From assembly GCA_028279475.1 (NCBI GenBank), contig JANQNR010000002.1:62001-126000 (forward strand): 64,000 bases of DNA, in the 5' to 3' direction. Origin of the DNA: Rickettsiales bacterium. GTDB taxonomy: Bacteria > Pseudomonadota > Alphaproteobacteria > Rickettsiales > UBA998. The first letter of the stretch is position 1; the number at the start of each line of letters is the position of its first letter. Shown here in pieces: positions 8,436 through 18,095 of this stretch. The notes under the pieces were generated by a model. The model was not told the origin of the DNA and did no database searches. It saw only the letters and a list, made by a program, of their open reading frames with translations. The position numbers were made by a program, and so were the translations under genes.

Positions 8436-9536
8436 TCATATTTGAATGGCAGGTTTACGGCGCTTCTCACTCGCAGATTTTAACTGTCCGCACGCCGCAA
8501 GAATATCCTGCCCTCTGGGCGTTCGTATCGGCGAGGCATAACCGGCTTTCTGGACGATAGAGGCGAACGCGCGAATGCGCTTGGCGTCGGAGCAGACATA
8601 GGCGGAACCCGGCCATGGATTAAACGGTATCAGGTTCACCTTCGCCGGAATTCCGCGCAATAACTGCACCAGCTTGCGCGCCTCCGCATCGCTATCATTT
8701 ACCCCGGCCAGCATCACATATTCAAAAGTGATGCGCTGGTTGGTGTTGATCTTGGCATAGTCGCAGCACGCTTCCAGCAGTTCAATAATGTTCCAGCGCT
8801 TGTTGAGCGGCACCAGTTCGTTACGCAGCGTATCGTTCACAGCATGCAAGGAAATGGCTAGGTTGACGCCCAGCGTCTCGGCGCATTCGCGGATGCGCGG
8901 CACATGCCCGGAGGTGGAAAGGGTGATCTTCTTGCGTGACCAGGCCATCCCGTCCGCGTCCATCAGTAGTTGCATCGCCTGGGTGACGTGGTCGAAATTG
9001 AACAGCGGCTCCCCCATCCCCATCAACACGATATTGGTGATGCGGCGCTGATCGGGCTTGCCTGACCAGTCCTCAAGCGCATCACGTGCCGCCAGCACCT
9101 GCCCGACAATTTCCCCGGCCGTAAGGTTGCGCACCAGTTTCTGCGTCCCCGTATGGCAGAAAGTGCAGGACAGCGTACAGCCCACCTGTGAGGAAATGCA
9201 CAAGGTGCCGCGATCTTCTTCCGGAATAAAGACGGTTTCGGCCTGATTCCCATCGGTAAAGCGAAACAGCCATTTTCGGGTACCGTCTTCCGAGATTTGA
9301 TCCTCATCCACTGCCGGGCGCTCTAACGAACATTGCTCTGCCAACAAGAGACGGGTTGGTTTGGCGATATTGCTCATCGCGTCAAAATCTCGTACGCCCT
9401 TCACATATATCCATTGCAAGAGCTGCTTGGCACGAAACGGCTCTAACCCGAAACTCGCCAGCGCACCAGTGAGTTGTTCACACGAGAGGTCGGTTAGATT
9501 GATGCGGGTGTTAGGATGAGCAGGTGTAGTGGACAT
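8436..9536 (-). CDS. rlmN: Dual-specificity 23S rRNA A2503 / tRNA A37 C2-methyltransferase
   Basis: A 366-residue radical-SAM enzyme that makes 2-methyladenosine at 23S rRNA position 2503 and in some tRNAs. The iron-sulfur motif CTLSCTFC is at residues 120-127. The two family cysteines, C113 (GTLCISS) and the one in ILAACGQL near the C-terminus, serve as methyl carrier and resolving residue in the family. Other family blocks are MGMGEPLFN and LSTSGHVPRI. It is a normal-length member. The neighbouring TAXI operon is on the same strand 138 bp downstream. A two-tier hairpin lies about 65 bp upstream of the start and could belong to its leader. Confidence 0.96.
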   Translation of the reverse strand: MSTTPAHPNTRINLTDLSCEQLTGALASFGLEPFRAKQLLQWIYVKGVRDFDAMSNIAKPTRLLLAEQCSLERPAVDEDQISEDGTRKWLFRFTDGNQAETVFIPEEDRGTLCISSQVGCTLSCTFCHTGTQKLVRNLTAGEIVGQVLAARDALEDWSGKPDQRRITNIVLMGMGEPLFNFDHVTQAMQLLMDADGMAWSRKKITLSTSGHVPRIRECAETLGVNLAISLHAVNDTLRNELVPLNKRWNIIELLEACCDYAKINTNQRITFEYVMLAGVNDSDAEARKLVQLLRGIPAKVNLIPFNPWPGSAYVCSDAKRIRAFASIVQKAGYASPIRTPRGQDILAACGQLKSASEKRRKPAIQI

Positions 9537-9601
9537 GTGCGTCCCTATAGCGGAACGTCACGGCGTTGAACAGAGAATTTCATGAAAGGCGGACATAGGA
9601 A

Positions 9602-9646
9602 AGCCCTCCTGTAGTACCTTTACCCGGGTACTCATCAAGGAGGGCT
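9602..9646. repeat. Two-tier stem-loop upstream of rlmN
   Basis: The outer stem is AGCCCTCCT (9602-9610) with AGGAGGGCT (9638-9646). The inner stem is AGTACC (9613-9618) with GGTACT (9627-9632). It lies in the putative rlmN leader. No strong T-tract follows in either direction. Confidence 0.5.
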
Positions 9647-9846
9647 GACTTCAACTTTGCCTATAGATGGCCTAAACGACTGTGCAAGTATGGTAAAAAC
9701 CCAATCATTCAGGTTTCCATAAACAAAGTTAGTGGCGTATGGGTAAAGAATAATTACCTACTTGTCAACAAAAAATTAAGGGGGGTACAGTGGGATGTTT
9801 TTGAGTAGCAATAGAGGGCAGTAACAAAGCCTGTGCCACATAAAGG

Positions 9847-9875
9847 AAAGCCCTCCACGGAGCCAGGAGGGCTTT
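9847..9875. terminator. Perfect 10-bp hairpin, terminator-like
   Basis: AAAGCCCTCC (9847-9856) pairs with GGAGGGCTTT (9866-9875) around a 9-base loop. The A and T flanks are short, so it could act weakly in both directions. No adjacent protein gene needs it, which makes a short RNA gene possible. Confidence 0.45.
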
Positions 9876-10104
9876 ATCTGAATCACGTATTCGGGAGCGA
9901 AAACACAAAGCTCCCTCCCAACAACACATCCGAAGATATATCTTAAACTACTGACATGAGGTAAAACAGTAATTTAACTTACTATACGCCCCATATAGAC
10001 AAGGTTGGTAAGGTGCTTATAGTTAGTACAATACTGGCCGTCAAGTATCTTCACGCTTTCGGTATCATATCCCTTCGTGTCTGCACCTGCATCCGGTGCG
10101 CTGC

Positions 10105-10308
10105 CTATGATTCATACAAGACTTTCCTGAGGGGCGGCAGGGCGGCCAGAATAGCAACCAGTGCATACCAGTGCCATTCCAGACTTAGCAACGGCGGCCA
10201 TAATTTGGCAAGCATCAGCACGAACGCCGCCGTACTCAGCTTGATGAGCGAAATATCATACCAGTGATATAGACGTATTTTTTTCTCTGCCCAGGTTGTT
10301 ATAGTCAT
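10105..10308 (-). CDS. Small hypothetical membrane protein (67 aa)
   Basis: A small protein beginning MTITTWAEKKIRLYHWYDIS, with one long or two short hydrophobic helices (about residues 20-56) and a basic C-terminus. The start is set by a perfect AAGGAGG ribosome site; of two adjacent ATGs the second (10308) has the better spacing. The upstream longer frame is rejected because it overlaps the preceding small gene. That gene's stop codon overlaps this ribosome site, so the two are probably co-translated. The divergent neighbour is a Crp/Fnr regulator whose TTGA-N6-TCAA box lies between them. Function unknown; regulation by oxygen or NO is inferred from the box. Confidence 0.6.
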   Translation of the reverse strand: MTITTWAEKKIRLYHWYDISLIKLSTAAFVLMLAKLWPPLLSLEWHWYALVAILAALPPLRKVLYES

Positions 10309-10318
10309 CATCTCCTCC

Positions 10319-10498
10319 TTAATCCGTTGCCGTATTGCAGCATTGTTCTTCTTTAGGTAATAAAACCGGCGCCAGAAGGGTGCCGGCAATTTTCTTGATC
10401 TTATGACAGGTGGCACTCTTGAGCTTTCCCTTTCGAACCGGCAGGATTGCTATTCCGGGATTACCGTTTTTTTTCATTGATACGTCAGTGCAATACAT
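10319..10498 (-). CDS. Small hypothetical basic protein (59 aa)
   Basis: A 59-residue frame from an ATG with a good GGGAGA site eight bases upstream. It is rich in Lys and has five cysteines, including a C-terminal CC. It has no clear membrane helix apart from a short LLAPVLLP stretch. I do not recognise it. It lies directly upstream of the 67-aa membrane protein, with its stop overlapping that gene's ribosome site, and is divergent from the Crp/Fnr gene. It could be a real small gene or the translated leader of the next one. Confidence 0.4.
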   Translation of the reverse strand: MYCTDVSMKKNGNPGIAILPVRKGKLKSATCHKIKKIAGTLLAPVLLPKEEQCCNTATD

Positions 10499-10586
10499 AG
10501 ATCGTCTCCCTAGTCTAGTGTTGGTTGCAGAATAAAAATTGTGTTTAAAAACATAATCATATAAAGGTGAAATGTCCTGTCCTGCT

Positions 10587-10600
10587 TTGACAGGTATCAA
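10587..10600. promoter_or_regulatory. FNR/FixK-type binding site (TTGA-N6-TCAA)
   Basis: TTGACAGGTATCAA fits the FNR/FixK/Anr half-sites TTGA and TCAA with the standard six-base spacer. It lies 16 bp before the ATG of the Crp/Fnr gene, where it would block transcription or translation-start access of that gene. Toward the divergent small genes a TATAT/TATGAT stretch sits about 33-35 bases from the site centre, near the class II activation distance. Confidence 0.65.
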
Positions 10601-10616
10601 GTGGAGATGCATTATC

Positions 10617-11402
10617 ATGGAACAGCTATTGGAAAAAACCACGTCCGCGACAGGGATAGCGCATGAGCACTACAGCAATTTTCTGAGGAGCGTATCGCTG
10701 TTTTCCGAGTTTGAACGTCAGGATCTTGATGAAGTGCTGCGCAAATCCATGATCAGAACCTACCCGAATAAGTCGCTGTTGTTTCTTACCGGCGATGAGG
10801 CCGAATTTTTCTACGTCATCGTCAGTGGATGGATCAAACTGTTCCGCGAGACACCCGAAGGCCACGAGACCGTTATATCGGTGTTATCCCATCACGACGT
10901 GTTCGGCAACAATGCCATTGTCAAAGGTACGCGCTTTGCCTATAGCGCTGAAGCCGTAAGCAACGCGACCCTGCTACAGGTTCCTTCCGCGTTTATGCTG
11001 CATATGGCAAAAGACCATACATCGTACGATAGTTTTCTTACCAAGTTTCTGAAATCGGAATTCAGCAGGACGGATCAATATTGTCTGGAAGCGGAACATC
11101 TTAGCAAAAAAACCTCGAAAGAGCGTGTGGGATGTTTTCTGTTGAAAATGTGCGACGGACAAAAGGAAGGGGAGGTGCATTTGCTCTTCCCCTATGAAAA
11201 GTCGCTAGCGGCAGGAAGACTGGGCATGGCACCGGAAACCTTTTCGCGCTGCCTGAACCAGTTGGCACCAATGGGGGTTGAAACACACGAAAACCGGGTC
11301 ACTATTCATCAGGTGGAACGGTTGCGCCAAAATATCTGTAGCGATTGTTCTGCGCTCAGGAAGGAATGCGCATTGAGTTACGATGGGGAAGTGTCAGTGT
11401 AA
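10617..11402 (+). CDS. Crp/Fnr-family transcriptional regulator
   Basis: A 261-residue protein with a cyclic-nucleotide-binding-like beta-barrel (about residues 25-135), a dimerisation helix and a C-terminal winged helix. The recognition helix reads APETFSRCLNQL and keeps the E-x-x-S-R pattern that contacts TTGA half-sites in FNR proteins. The four-cysteine N-terminal cluster of FNR is missing. Instead there is a C-terminal cluster, NICSDCSALRKEC, of unknown role, possibly metal or Fe-S binding. The ATG at 10617 is chosen for its GGAGAT site. A perfect TTGA-N6-TCAA box lies just upstream, so autoregulation is likely. Ligand (O2, NO, heme or none) unknown. Confidence 0.85.
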   Translation: MEQLLEKTTSATGIAHEHYSNFLRSVSLFSEFERQDLDEVLRKSMIRTYPNKSLLFLTGDEAEFFYVIVSGWIKLFRETPEGHETVISVLSHHDVFGNNAIVKGTRFAYSAEAVSNATLLQVPSAFMLHMAKDHTSYDSFLTKFLKSEFSRTDQYCLEAEHLSKKTSKERVGCFLLKMCDGQKEGEVHLLFPYEKSLAAGRLGMAPETFSRCLNQLAPMGVETHENRVTIHQVERLRQNICSDCSALRKECALSYDGEVSV

Positions 11403-11413
11403 ACGATGCTGGC

Positions 11414-13420
11414 TTATGCTTTCGGTGTATCATCCGGCGTATCCTGTTCACCCGGCGCGTCCTTAGCGGACGTGGTGTTGTCTGTTTCCGCCATAGTGTC
11501 CGCTCCTTCTGCAGCTTCTGTCACCTCCGGCTTCTTTCCACCTTTTGGTAACGACGAACGTAGCTTTTTCGGCGCTTTCTTCTTGGTGGATTCGCGGGTA
11601 AGCGGTTTGCCTTCTGCGACCAGCTTCACCTCATCGCCGGTCAGCGTTTCATGCTCTAGCAGTGCCTGCGCCAACCGCTCCAGCTCATCATGATGTTCTT
11701 CCAGCAAGGCGCGGGCACGGGAATGCGCCTCGTCGACCAGCCGCTTGACCTCGGCATCGACCTTGGCGCGGGTTGTGCCGGCGATGTTAGCACCCCCGGC
11801 ATTGCCGCCCAGATAATTATCCTCTTGATCTGAGCCGTAGAGCACCGGCCCCAATTCATCGCTCATGCCCCATTCGGCAACCATGGCTCGTGCCAGCTGC
11901 GTCGCATATTTGATGTCCGACGACGCACCGCTGGAAACCTTGTCATAGCCAAAAATCAGCTCTTCTGCCACACGTCCGCCCATCGCTACCGCCAGATCGT
12001 CATGCATCTTGTCGCGATGATAGGACACCTTGTCCGCCTCCGGCAAGCGCATCACCATCCCCAGCGCCCGTCCGCGCGGGATGATCGTCGCCTTATGGAT
12101 CGGGTCGGAGGCCGGGCAATGCAGCGCCACAATCGCGTGTCCACCCTCATGGTAGGCAGTCATTTTCTTCTCTTCCTCGCTCATGACCATGGATTTTCGC
12201 TCCACGCCCATCATCACCTTGTCCTTGGCTTCTTCCAGCTCACGCATGGTCACGACCTTCTTGTCCCGCCGCGCTGCCAGCAATGCCGCTTCGTTGATCA
12301 GATTGGCCAGATCGGCGCCGGAAAACCCAGGTGTACCGCGGGCAATAATATTCAGATCGACATCAGGCGAGAGCGGCGTTTTGGCGGCATGTACCCGCAA
12401 AATTTCATCACGACCGTTGACGTCGGGGTTCGGCACCACAATCTGACGATCAAAGCGTCCGGGACGCAATAGCGCCGGGTCGAGCACGTCCGGCCGGTTG
12501 GTCGCGGCAATCAGGATCACCCCTTCGTTGGATTCAAACCCGTCCATCTCGACCAGCAGCTGGTTCAATGTCTGCTCACGTTCGTCATTACCGCCGCCCA
12601 GGCCAATGCCACGATTCCGCCCAACCGCATCAATCTCGTCAATAAAGATGATGCAAGGCGCATTCTTCTTGCCCTGCTCGAACATGTCGCGCACCCGGCT
12701 GGCACCGACTCCGACAAACATTTCAACAAAATCCGACCCGGAAATGGTGAAAAACGGCACCCCTGCCTCCCCGGCAATGGCACGCGCCAGCAAGGTTTTA
12801 CCGGTACCCGGAGGGCCTACCAGCAAGCACCCTTTGGGGATTTTTCCACCAAGCTTTTGAAACTTGGCGGGGTCTTTCAGGAAATCCACCACTTCCTGCA
12901 ATTCTTCCTTGGCTTCATCAACCCCGGCGACATCTTCAAAGGTTTTGCGTTCGGTCTTTTCATTGAGCAGCCGGGCACGGGACTTGCCGAACCCCATGGC
13001 TCCGCCGCCGCGTCCGCCCTGCATCTGGCGCATAAAGAAAATATAGACCCCAATAAACAGCAGCAGCGGGAACCAGGACAGCAGCACACCCCAGATACCG
13101 CTCATTTCAGAATCATTCGATGCCACAGAAATTTCAACATTGTTTTCCTTCAGCTTGTCAACCAGCCCCGGATATTCCGGCGCGTTGGTCACAAACGGCT
13201 CGCCACTGACATAATGCCCGGAAACCTTGGTGCCAGTCTCCGGTGATTGCTTGATGGTTACATCGGCAATCTCCCCAGCTTCTACCTGCTCTAAAAATTC
13301 GGAGAAGCTTGGTTTCTGGTACCCAGCCGTACTCATGCCGTTGCCCAGCGAGTCAAAAATCAACAGCAGGACGACAAAGATACCCAGCCAAATAAACAGA
13401 TTGCGGGTCAGATTGGGCAT
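11414..13420 (-). CDS. ftsH: ATP-dependent zinc metalloprotease FtsH
   Basis: A 668-residue inner-membrane AAA+ protease that degrades misassembled membrane proteins and regulators. It has two membrane helices (about residues 8-25 and 112-130) bracketing a periplasmic domain. Walker A GPPGTGKT is at 202-209, Walker B IIFIDEID follows, and the second region of homology carries the arginine finger. The zinc motif is HEGGH near residue 425, with Gly where HEAGH is common; HExxH is intact. The C-terminal tail is Lys-, Glu- and Thr-rich. The start overlaps the end of tilS by 13 bp, the usual tilS-ftsH order, implying translational coupling. Confidence 0.97.
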   Translation of the reverse strand: MPNLTRNLFIWLGIFVVLLLIFDSLGNGMSTAGYQKPSFSEFLEQVEAGEIADVTIKQSPETGTKVSGHYVSGEPFVTNAPEYPGLVDKLKENNVEISVASNDSEMSGIWGVLLSWFPLLLFIGVYIFFMRQMQGGRGGGAMGFGKSRARLLNEKTERKTFEDVAGVDEAKEELQEVVDFLKDPAKFQKLGGKIPKGCLLVGPPGTGKTLLARAIAGEAGVPFFTISGSDFVEMFVGVGASRVRDMFEQGKKNAPCIIFIDEIDAVGRNRGIGLGGGNDEREQTLNQLLVEMDGFESNEGVILIAATNRPDVLDPALLRPGRFDRQIVVPNPDVNGRDEILRVHAAKTPLSPDVDLNIIARGTPGFSGADLANLINEAALLAARRDKKVVTMRELEEAKDKVMMGVERKSMVMSEEEKKMTAYHEGGHAIVALHCPASDPIHKATIIPRGRALGMVMRLPEADKVSYHRDKMHDDLAVAMGGRVAEELIFGYDKVSSGASSDIKYATQLARAMVAEWGMSDELGPVLYGSDQEDNYLGGNAGGANIAGTTRAKVDAEVKRLVDEAHSRARALLEEHHDELERLAQALLEHETLTGDEVKLVAEGKPLTRESTKKKAPKKLRSSLPKGGKKPEVTEAAEGADTMAETDNTTSAKDAPGEQDTPDDTPKA

Positions 13421-14721
13421 ATTGGCAGGTACTCCTGATGATTAATGTGGCGGCAATGTAGCCGGGGCAGTTCTCCACCACCCCACTCGTGCCATGTTTG
13501 TGAAACGTAGTCAATATGGGGAACGGCAAGCAGCGCGTCAAGATGGTACAGCGCCGGTAATCCATGGAAAACCGTTGCAGGCCAGTCAGGTAGCGCGACT
13601 GATGCCTGCCGTAATTGTTGGACTCCGTCAGCACCTAGCATACCGAGCATGCATTTTTGATGCCGTATGTCATGCCCTGCCTTAAACCGATCATCCCAGT
13701 ATTGCTGCATAGCGACCGGTGGCGGCAGTCGTGCCGGTTCACGTGCGATATAATAGTGCGCCGCCTTTTTGATGACCACGCAACCATGCAGGGTACGACG
13801 CCGAAATGATGCCGGGCTGTGCATGGCCCGCATAACGGGATATAACCGTTCAAACCGCAGCGCCTTTGCGTTTGGACGCAAGGTTTCCAACAGGCGGCGC
13901 AACACCCGCAGCGCCAGTTCTTCATGCAATGCCTGAAATGCGGCAGTAGGCACGATGGCAAATGCTTCATGGCGGAAACAACTCTGTGTGCTGATCCAGT
14001 CCTGTGTCAAACCGTTCAGGCAGTCCGCCGCCCGCGCCAGATGATCCGTTACGCTACCGATACGTTCTACTGTAATGCCCTCTGCCTCTAACGCAGGCAA
14101 TAGCTGACGGACACGATTGCGGGTATAAGCAGGGGAATCATTGGTTGGGTCATCCAGCCATGCCTGCCCTTGCTGTTTTAGATAATCTTCCAACTCTGCA
14201 CGATGCATATGCAGCACGGGGCGCAGCAGCGCCACACCTTCTCGTTGACTTACGGGGCGCATGGCCGCCAACCCGTCCACCCCGCTGCCCCGCCCCAATC
14301 GCATCAGGAAAGTTTCCATCTGATCCTCGGCGTGATGCGCCACACATAGATGCATCACATCATGGGCATGGCACCAGTCAATCATCAGGCGATAGCGGGC
14401 ATCACGCGCTGCCGCTTGCAGATTAGCGGTATCTCGTAACGATTCCGTTATGGTCAGAATATGACAGGGAATGCCGTGCATCTCCATCCATTGCTGCACC
14501 TGCTGCGCTTCATCAGTGGATTCAGGACGCAGGCAATGATCAACATGCAGGGCAGTTAAGGATAGGTGGTGCTCAACACACCAGTCGCGCAGCATTAACA
14601 TCAGCGCCATCGAGTCCCTGCCACCGGAGACAGCAACAGCGAGTGCAGATAATTCGGAGGGTGGAGGTAACAACATCCGGTTATGATAGAAGAAACCATA
14701 TAAGAAGCCAGCGTCATTCAT
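13408..14721 (-). CDS. tilS: tRNA(Ile)-lysidine synthase
   Basis: A 437-residue PP-loop ATPase that converts C34 of the CAU-anticodon isoleucine tRNA to lysidine, so that it reads AUA. The PP-loop SGGRDS is at residues 32-37. The family blocks [40 protein letters not shown] and [12 protein letters not shown] are all visible. The C-terminal part is a weakly conserved tRNA-binding region. It overlaps ftsH. The gene is essential in most bacteria and looks intact here. Confidence 0.95.
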   Translation of the reverse strand: MNDAGFLYGFFYHNRMLLPPPSELSALAVAVSGGRDSMALMLMLRDWCVEHHLSLTALHVDHCLRPESTDEAQQVQQWMEMHGIPCHILTITESLRDTANLQAAARDARYRLMIDWCHAHDVMHLCVAHHAEDQMETFLMRLGRGSGVDGLAAMRPVSQREGVALLRPVLHMHRAELEDYLKQQGQAWLDDPTNDSPAYTRNRVRQLLPALEAEGITVERIGSVTDHLARAADCLNGLTQDWISTQSCFRHEAFAIVPTAAFQALHEELALRVLRRLLETLRPNAKALRFERLYPVMRAMHSPASFRRRTLHGCVVIKKAAHYYIAREPARLPPPVAMQQYWDDRFKAGHDIRHQKCMLGMLGADGVQQLRQASVALPDWPATVFHGLPALYHLDALLAVPHIDYVSQTWHEWGGGELPRLHCRHINHQEYLPICPI

Positions 14722-14798
14722 TGTTTACCGATGTATGGTAGGGCTGCTTCTTTCTCTATAATATTTGAATGGGCGTTAGCACCTGGACTCGTTAGTGA

Positions 14799-15725
14799 TT
14801 ATAATGCCGGTTGCCAGATCAGCATCAGCCCCTGATGCAGTCCATGTGATCCTGTCAGATGTTCCAGACCGGCGGTCTGGGATAATCTATCCATGATCGT
14901 ATCAAAGCGGGATTTGAGCTGCATGTCCCGGACTTCCATGGTAGCGGGGATGTCTTTATGTTCTTCCAGCCAGGCCAATGCCTCTGCTTCGCCGCCCAAC
15001 GCGTCGATCAACCCCAGTTCTAACGCACGCATGGCACTGTAAACTCGACCATCGGCAATATTACGCACGTCCTCAATCGGCAATTCGCGTGCCTCAGCAA
15101 CCATCTCGACAAATACAGTATGAAACTCGTCGATCATTTGTTGTACTACGATCCGCTCATCCTCGGTGATTGGATCAGTCATGGACGGGCTGCCTTTATA
15201 CGCTCCGGACTTGACTGTAATCGGTGTAATGCCTAGCTTTTCCGCCAGTTCGGACAGTTCTGCCGTCTGAATAATCACGCCAATCGAACCGGTAATGGTC
15301 GAACGCATCGCCAGCACATGGTCAGCAGCCAGAGAAATCATATAGCCTGCGGAAGCACAAATGGAGCGCATCGAAGCTACTACCGGCTTCACTTCAGTGA
15401 TTTCCTTGATTTTGCGGTAGATGGTTTCGCCGCCAACTGCAACGCCTCCCTGTGTATCAAGATGTAGAATCACCGCCTTGATATCATTATTGTCGCGAAT
15501 TTCATCCAGCAACTTGTACAGCTTTTGGTCGTCACCAACCACTCCCTGTACTGTAACACGGGCTATATAGGCATCTTTTGCTGCCGCGACTTTCGGGATT
15601 TTGGCATTGCGCTCTACCAGTATAATCAGAAAGAACACCATGACCCCGACCGCTGCAAGCCGCCAGAACGTTACCTGTCGCTTTAGCAGGCTGCGCTCGA
15701 TGAACGTATCGCTGGTCAGAGGCAT
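14799..15725 (-). CDS. sppA: Signal peptide peptidase SppA (S49 family, short form)
   Basis: A 308-residue membrane-anchored serine protease that clears cleaved signal peptides. It has one N-terminal membrane helix (about residues 21-41). The catalytic serine lies in ICASAGYMIS, a variant of the usual ASGGY, and the catalytic lysine in the SGAYKGSP block. TITGSIGVI is also typical. This is the short, single-domain form that works as an oligomer. It follows rpsA by 15 bp on the same strand, an arrangement common in alphaproteobacteria, where ihfB usually comes next; here tilS-ftsH follows instead. Confidence 0.92.
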   Translation of the reverse strand: MPLTSDTFIERSLLKRQVTFWRLAAVGVMVFFLIILVERNAKIPKVAAAKDAYIARVTVQGVVGDDQKLYKLLDEIRDNNDIKAVILHLDTQGGVAVGGETIYRKIKEITEVKPVVASMRSICASAGYMISLAADHVLAMRSTITGSIGVIIQTAELSELAEKLGITPITVKSGAYKGSPSMTDPITEDERIVVQQMIDEFHTVFVEMVAEARELPIEDVRNIADGRVYSAMRALELGLIDALGGEAEALAWLEEHKDIPATMEVRDMQLKSRFDTIMDRLSQTAGLEHLTGSHGLHQGLMLIWQPAL

Positions 15726-15740
15726 CGCATTCTCGTGTGA

Positions 15741-17528
15741 TTATTTCTTGGCTTTTGCCTTGGCTTTTTTCTCAGACTGTTCCTCAGCTTTGGCATCGAC
15801 TTTCGTTTCTTCCTCTGCCGCGGCATCAGTATCCGGTTCGGTTTCGGCCTGACTGAGTGCCACACCCAAAATATCTCCCAGGGTTGCACCGCTATCGGAC
15901 GAGCCATATTCACGGATTGCTTTTTTATGCTGTTCGATTTCCAACTGCTTGATCGACAGAAGTGTCCGGCCTGTCGCCTTATCCGTTGACATGACTTTGG
16001 CGTCAATGCGGTCACCCACGGCAAAACGCTCCGGCCGCTGCTCTTTGCGCTCACTGGAAAGGTCAATCTTCTTGATAAACCCTTCTCCTCCGTCGCTCAA
16101 TTTGACCACAATACCATCTTTTTCAATGGCAGTGATTTCACAGGTCAACTGTTCGCCACGTTTCACCTGATCGGCGGCACCGCTTTCGTCAAGTTGCTTA
16201 ATGCCAAGACTAATGCGCTCTTTCTCAGCATCAATCAACAGAATTTTTGCCTTTACTACATCATCTTTGTTGTAGTCCTTCACAGCATCCTCGCCGCCTA
16301 CAGTCCAGCTAATGTCAGAGTGGTGTACCAACCCGTCAATCTCATTTTCCAGTGCGATGAACAGACCAAACTCCGTAATATTCGTAATTGGTGCCTCGAT
16401 AATGTCACCGACTTTATGCTGGTTAGCGAACTCTATCCATGGATTCTCATGGCATTGCTTCATACCTAGTGAGATGCGATGTTTCGCCGGCTCGACTTCC
16501 AGCACCATGACATCCAACTCGTCACCAACATTGACCAGTTTGCCCGGATGTACGTTTTTCTTAGTCCAGCTCATTTCTGAAACATGTACCAGCCCTTCAA
16601 TGCCATCGCCCAACTCGACGAATACACCGTAGTCTGTTACATTACTGACTTTTCCTTTAAAGCGTGCGCCCGCAGTGTAGATATGATCGGCGCCATCCCA
16701 TGGGTTTTCCGCCAACTGCTTCATTCCCAACGATACCCGCTTGGTGTCGGCATCGTATTTGGTGACCATCACTTGTACCGTATCCCCGATAGAAAAGACT
16801 TCCGATGGGTGGTTGATGCGTTTCCAAGAAATATCGGTCACATGCAGCAATCCATCAACGCCACCAAGATCGATAAAGGCGCCGTAATCGGTGATGTTCT
16901 TGACAATCCCCTCCATGCGATCACCTTCTTTGATATTTTCCAGGATTTCTTCACGCTGCCCCTGACGGGATTCTTCCATGATTGCCCGGCGAGATACGAC
17001 GATATTACCACGCTTGCGATCCATTTTCAGGATAACGAAAGGTTGTTCCACACCGATGAGCGGCGTAATGTCCTTGATCGGCCGGATATCGACCTGACTG
17101 CCTGGAAGGAAAGCTACTGCTCCCTGTACATTCACGGTGAAACCACCTTTTACTTTGCCGAAAATCACACCAGGTACGTGTTCGCCGCTTTCTGCCGCTT
17201 TCTCCAGGTCAAACCATGCAGATTCGCGTAATGCTCGTTCACGGCTAAGCACCACTTCACCCTGTCGATTTTCAAGTTTTTCGACGTACACCTCAACCTG
17301 GTCGCCGATGTTTAGTTCTGCCGGTTGTCCGTTTTCCTGAAATTCTTTCAATGGCACACGCCCTTCTGATTTCAGTCCGACATCGATGCACGCAATGTCG
17401 TTGTAAATGCCGGAAATTGTACCGGTGACGACTTCACCTTCCCGAATGTCAGATTCGCTAATCGACGCTTCAAACAGCGCGCCAAAATCTTCAGTTAAGT
17501 CTTCTTGTGCTTGTGTTGCTAATTGCAT
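15741..17528 (-). CDS. rpsA: 30S ribosomal protein S1
   Basis: A 595-residue protein with six consecutive S1 RNA-binding domains, which recruits mRNA to the small subunit. Clear repeats are LLHVTDISWKRINHPSE, LVHVSEMSWTKKNVHPGK and LVHHSDISWTVGGED, each followed by RVSLGMKQ-type ends. I chose the start MQLATQAQEDLTEDF, which matches the family. A longer in-frame upstream extension of 30 residues is rejected because it lacks homology and contains the AAGGAGAG ribosome site. The C-terminus is a Lys/Ala/Glu tail. sppA lies immediately downstream. Confidence 0.96.
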   Translation of the reverse strand: MQLATQAQEDLTEDFGALFEASISESDIREGEVVTGTISGIYNDIACIDVGLKSEGRVPLKEFQENGQPAELNIGDQVEVYVEKLENRQGEVVLSRERALRESAWFDLEKAAESGEHVPGVIFGKVKGGFTVNVQGAVAFLPGSQVDIRPIKDITPLIGVEQPFVILKMDRKRGNIVVSRRAIMEESRQGQREEILENIKEGDRMEGIVKNITDYGAFIDLGGVDGLLHVTDISWKRINHPSEVFSIGDTVQVMVTKYDADTKRVSLGMKQLAENPWDGADHIYTAGARFKGKVSNVTDYGVFVELGDGIEGLVHVSEMSWTKKNVHPGKLVNVGDELDVMVLEVEPAKHRISLGMKQCHENPWIEFANQHKVGDIIEAPITNITEFGLFIALENEIDGLVHHSDISWTVGGEDAVKDYNKDDVVKAKILLIDAEKERISLGIKQLDESGAADQVKRGEQLTCEITAIEKDGIVVKLSDGGEGFIKKIDLSSERKEQRPERFAVGDRIDAKVMSTDKATGRTLLSIKQLEIEQHKKAIREYGSSDSGATLGDILGVALSQAETEPDTDAAAEEETKVDAKAEEQSEKKAKAKAKK

Positions 17529-17687
17529 AATAATGTATTTCTCTCCTTTTACCGCACTTTCTTTTAGTGACGAGCGACAAAAAGACGCCGCCACACAGAA
17601 TGTAGCGTTATGCGCCATTCATAGGCGAACCAGGCAAAAAATCAAGCGCTTAATTCTGTATGCGTATTTGCAATGCCTGCAATCACC

Positions 17688-17930
17688 TTATTCACACATA
17701 TGAATATTGTCAGGATTGCATCCAAAACTGCTTGGCGGCGTGTAATATTCATCGTTGTCCTGATAGTAGTAATCATAGGTTGGCTGAACCGGCGCGGCGC
17801 CCGGCGGTGCATGCCGATAGTCATACGTTGACCATACGGAATCGCGGTTGCTGCCGGTACTGCTATTGCAGGCCGCGACCGTCCCCATCAACACCATACA
17901 GGCAACCGATTTTATTATCCATTGATTCAT
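17688..17930 (-). CDS. Small lipoprotein (80 aa)
   Basis: An 80-residue protein with a lipoprotein signal peptide: basic start, hydrophobic core CMVLMG, and lipobox TVAAC with cleavage before C21. The mature part is short and rich in Tyr, Pro and Asp, with no recognised domain. A GGGGGAGA ribosome site precedes the ATG. It stands alone between rpsA and the divergent cckA genes. Membrane anchoring is well supported; function is unknown. Confidence 0.65.
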   Translation of the reverse strand: MNQWIIKSVACMVLMGTVAACNSSTGSNRDSVWSTYDYRHAPPGAAPVQPTYDYYYQDNDEYYTPPSSFGCNPDNIHMCE

Positions 17931-18095
17931 ATTGTCTCCCCCAAGACATGATTTTTCTCTTACACGACTCTTCGGACAAACGGAAGCATAAATATACGTT
18001 GAAAATAAATTATCGCATTGTTAAGGCTCATATTAGAGGTTTTATGCGTATTGCATCCACATGATGACCAACCTGAAATTGAGCCGAACATATTT

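Larger units (their letters stand above)
9537..10104. other. Gene-free 568-bp stretch rich in hairpins
   Basis: No protein-coding frame with a plausible start was found. The stretch contains three GC-rich stem-loops (9602-9646, 9847-9875, 9893-9915) and a 12-bp A/T palindrome (AAGATATATCTT at 9933-9944). The first two hairpins share the arm sequence AAGCCCTCC/GGAGGGCT although they are 200 bp apart. This could be a non-coding RNA locus or a repeat remnant. Confidence 0.4.

Noticed and set aside
16584-17231. 215-codon open frame on the plus strand
   Set aside because: It lies entirely antisense to rpsA, has no domain and no independent promoter or ribosome site; it is a shadow of rpsA codon use.
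18018-18095. N-terminal extension of the CckA front gene from a TTG codon
   Set aside because: The extension lacks similarity to the family and has no ribosome site; ATG 18096 is a better, though not certain, start.
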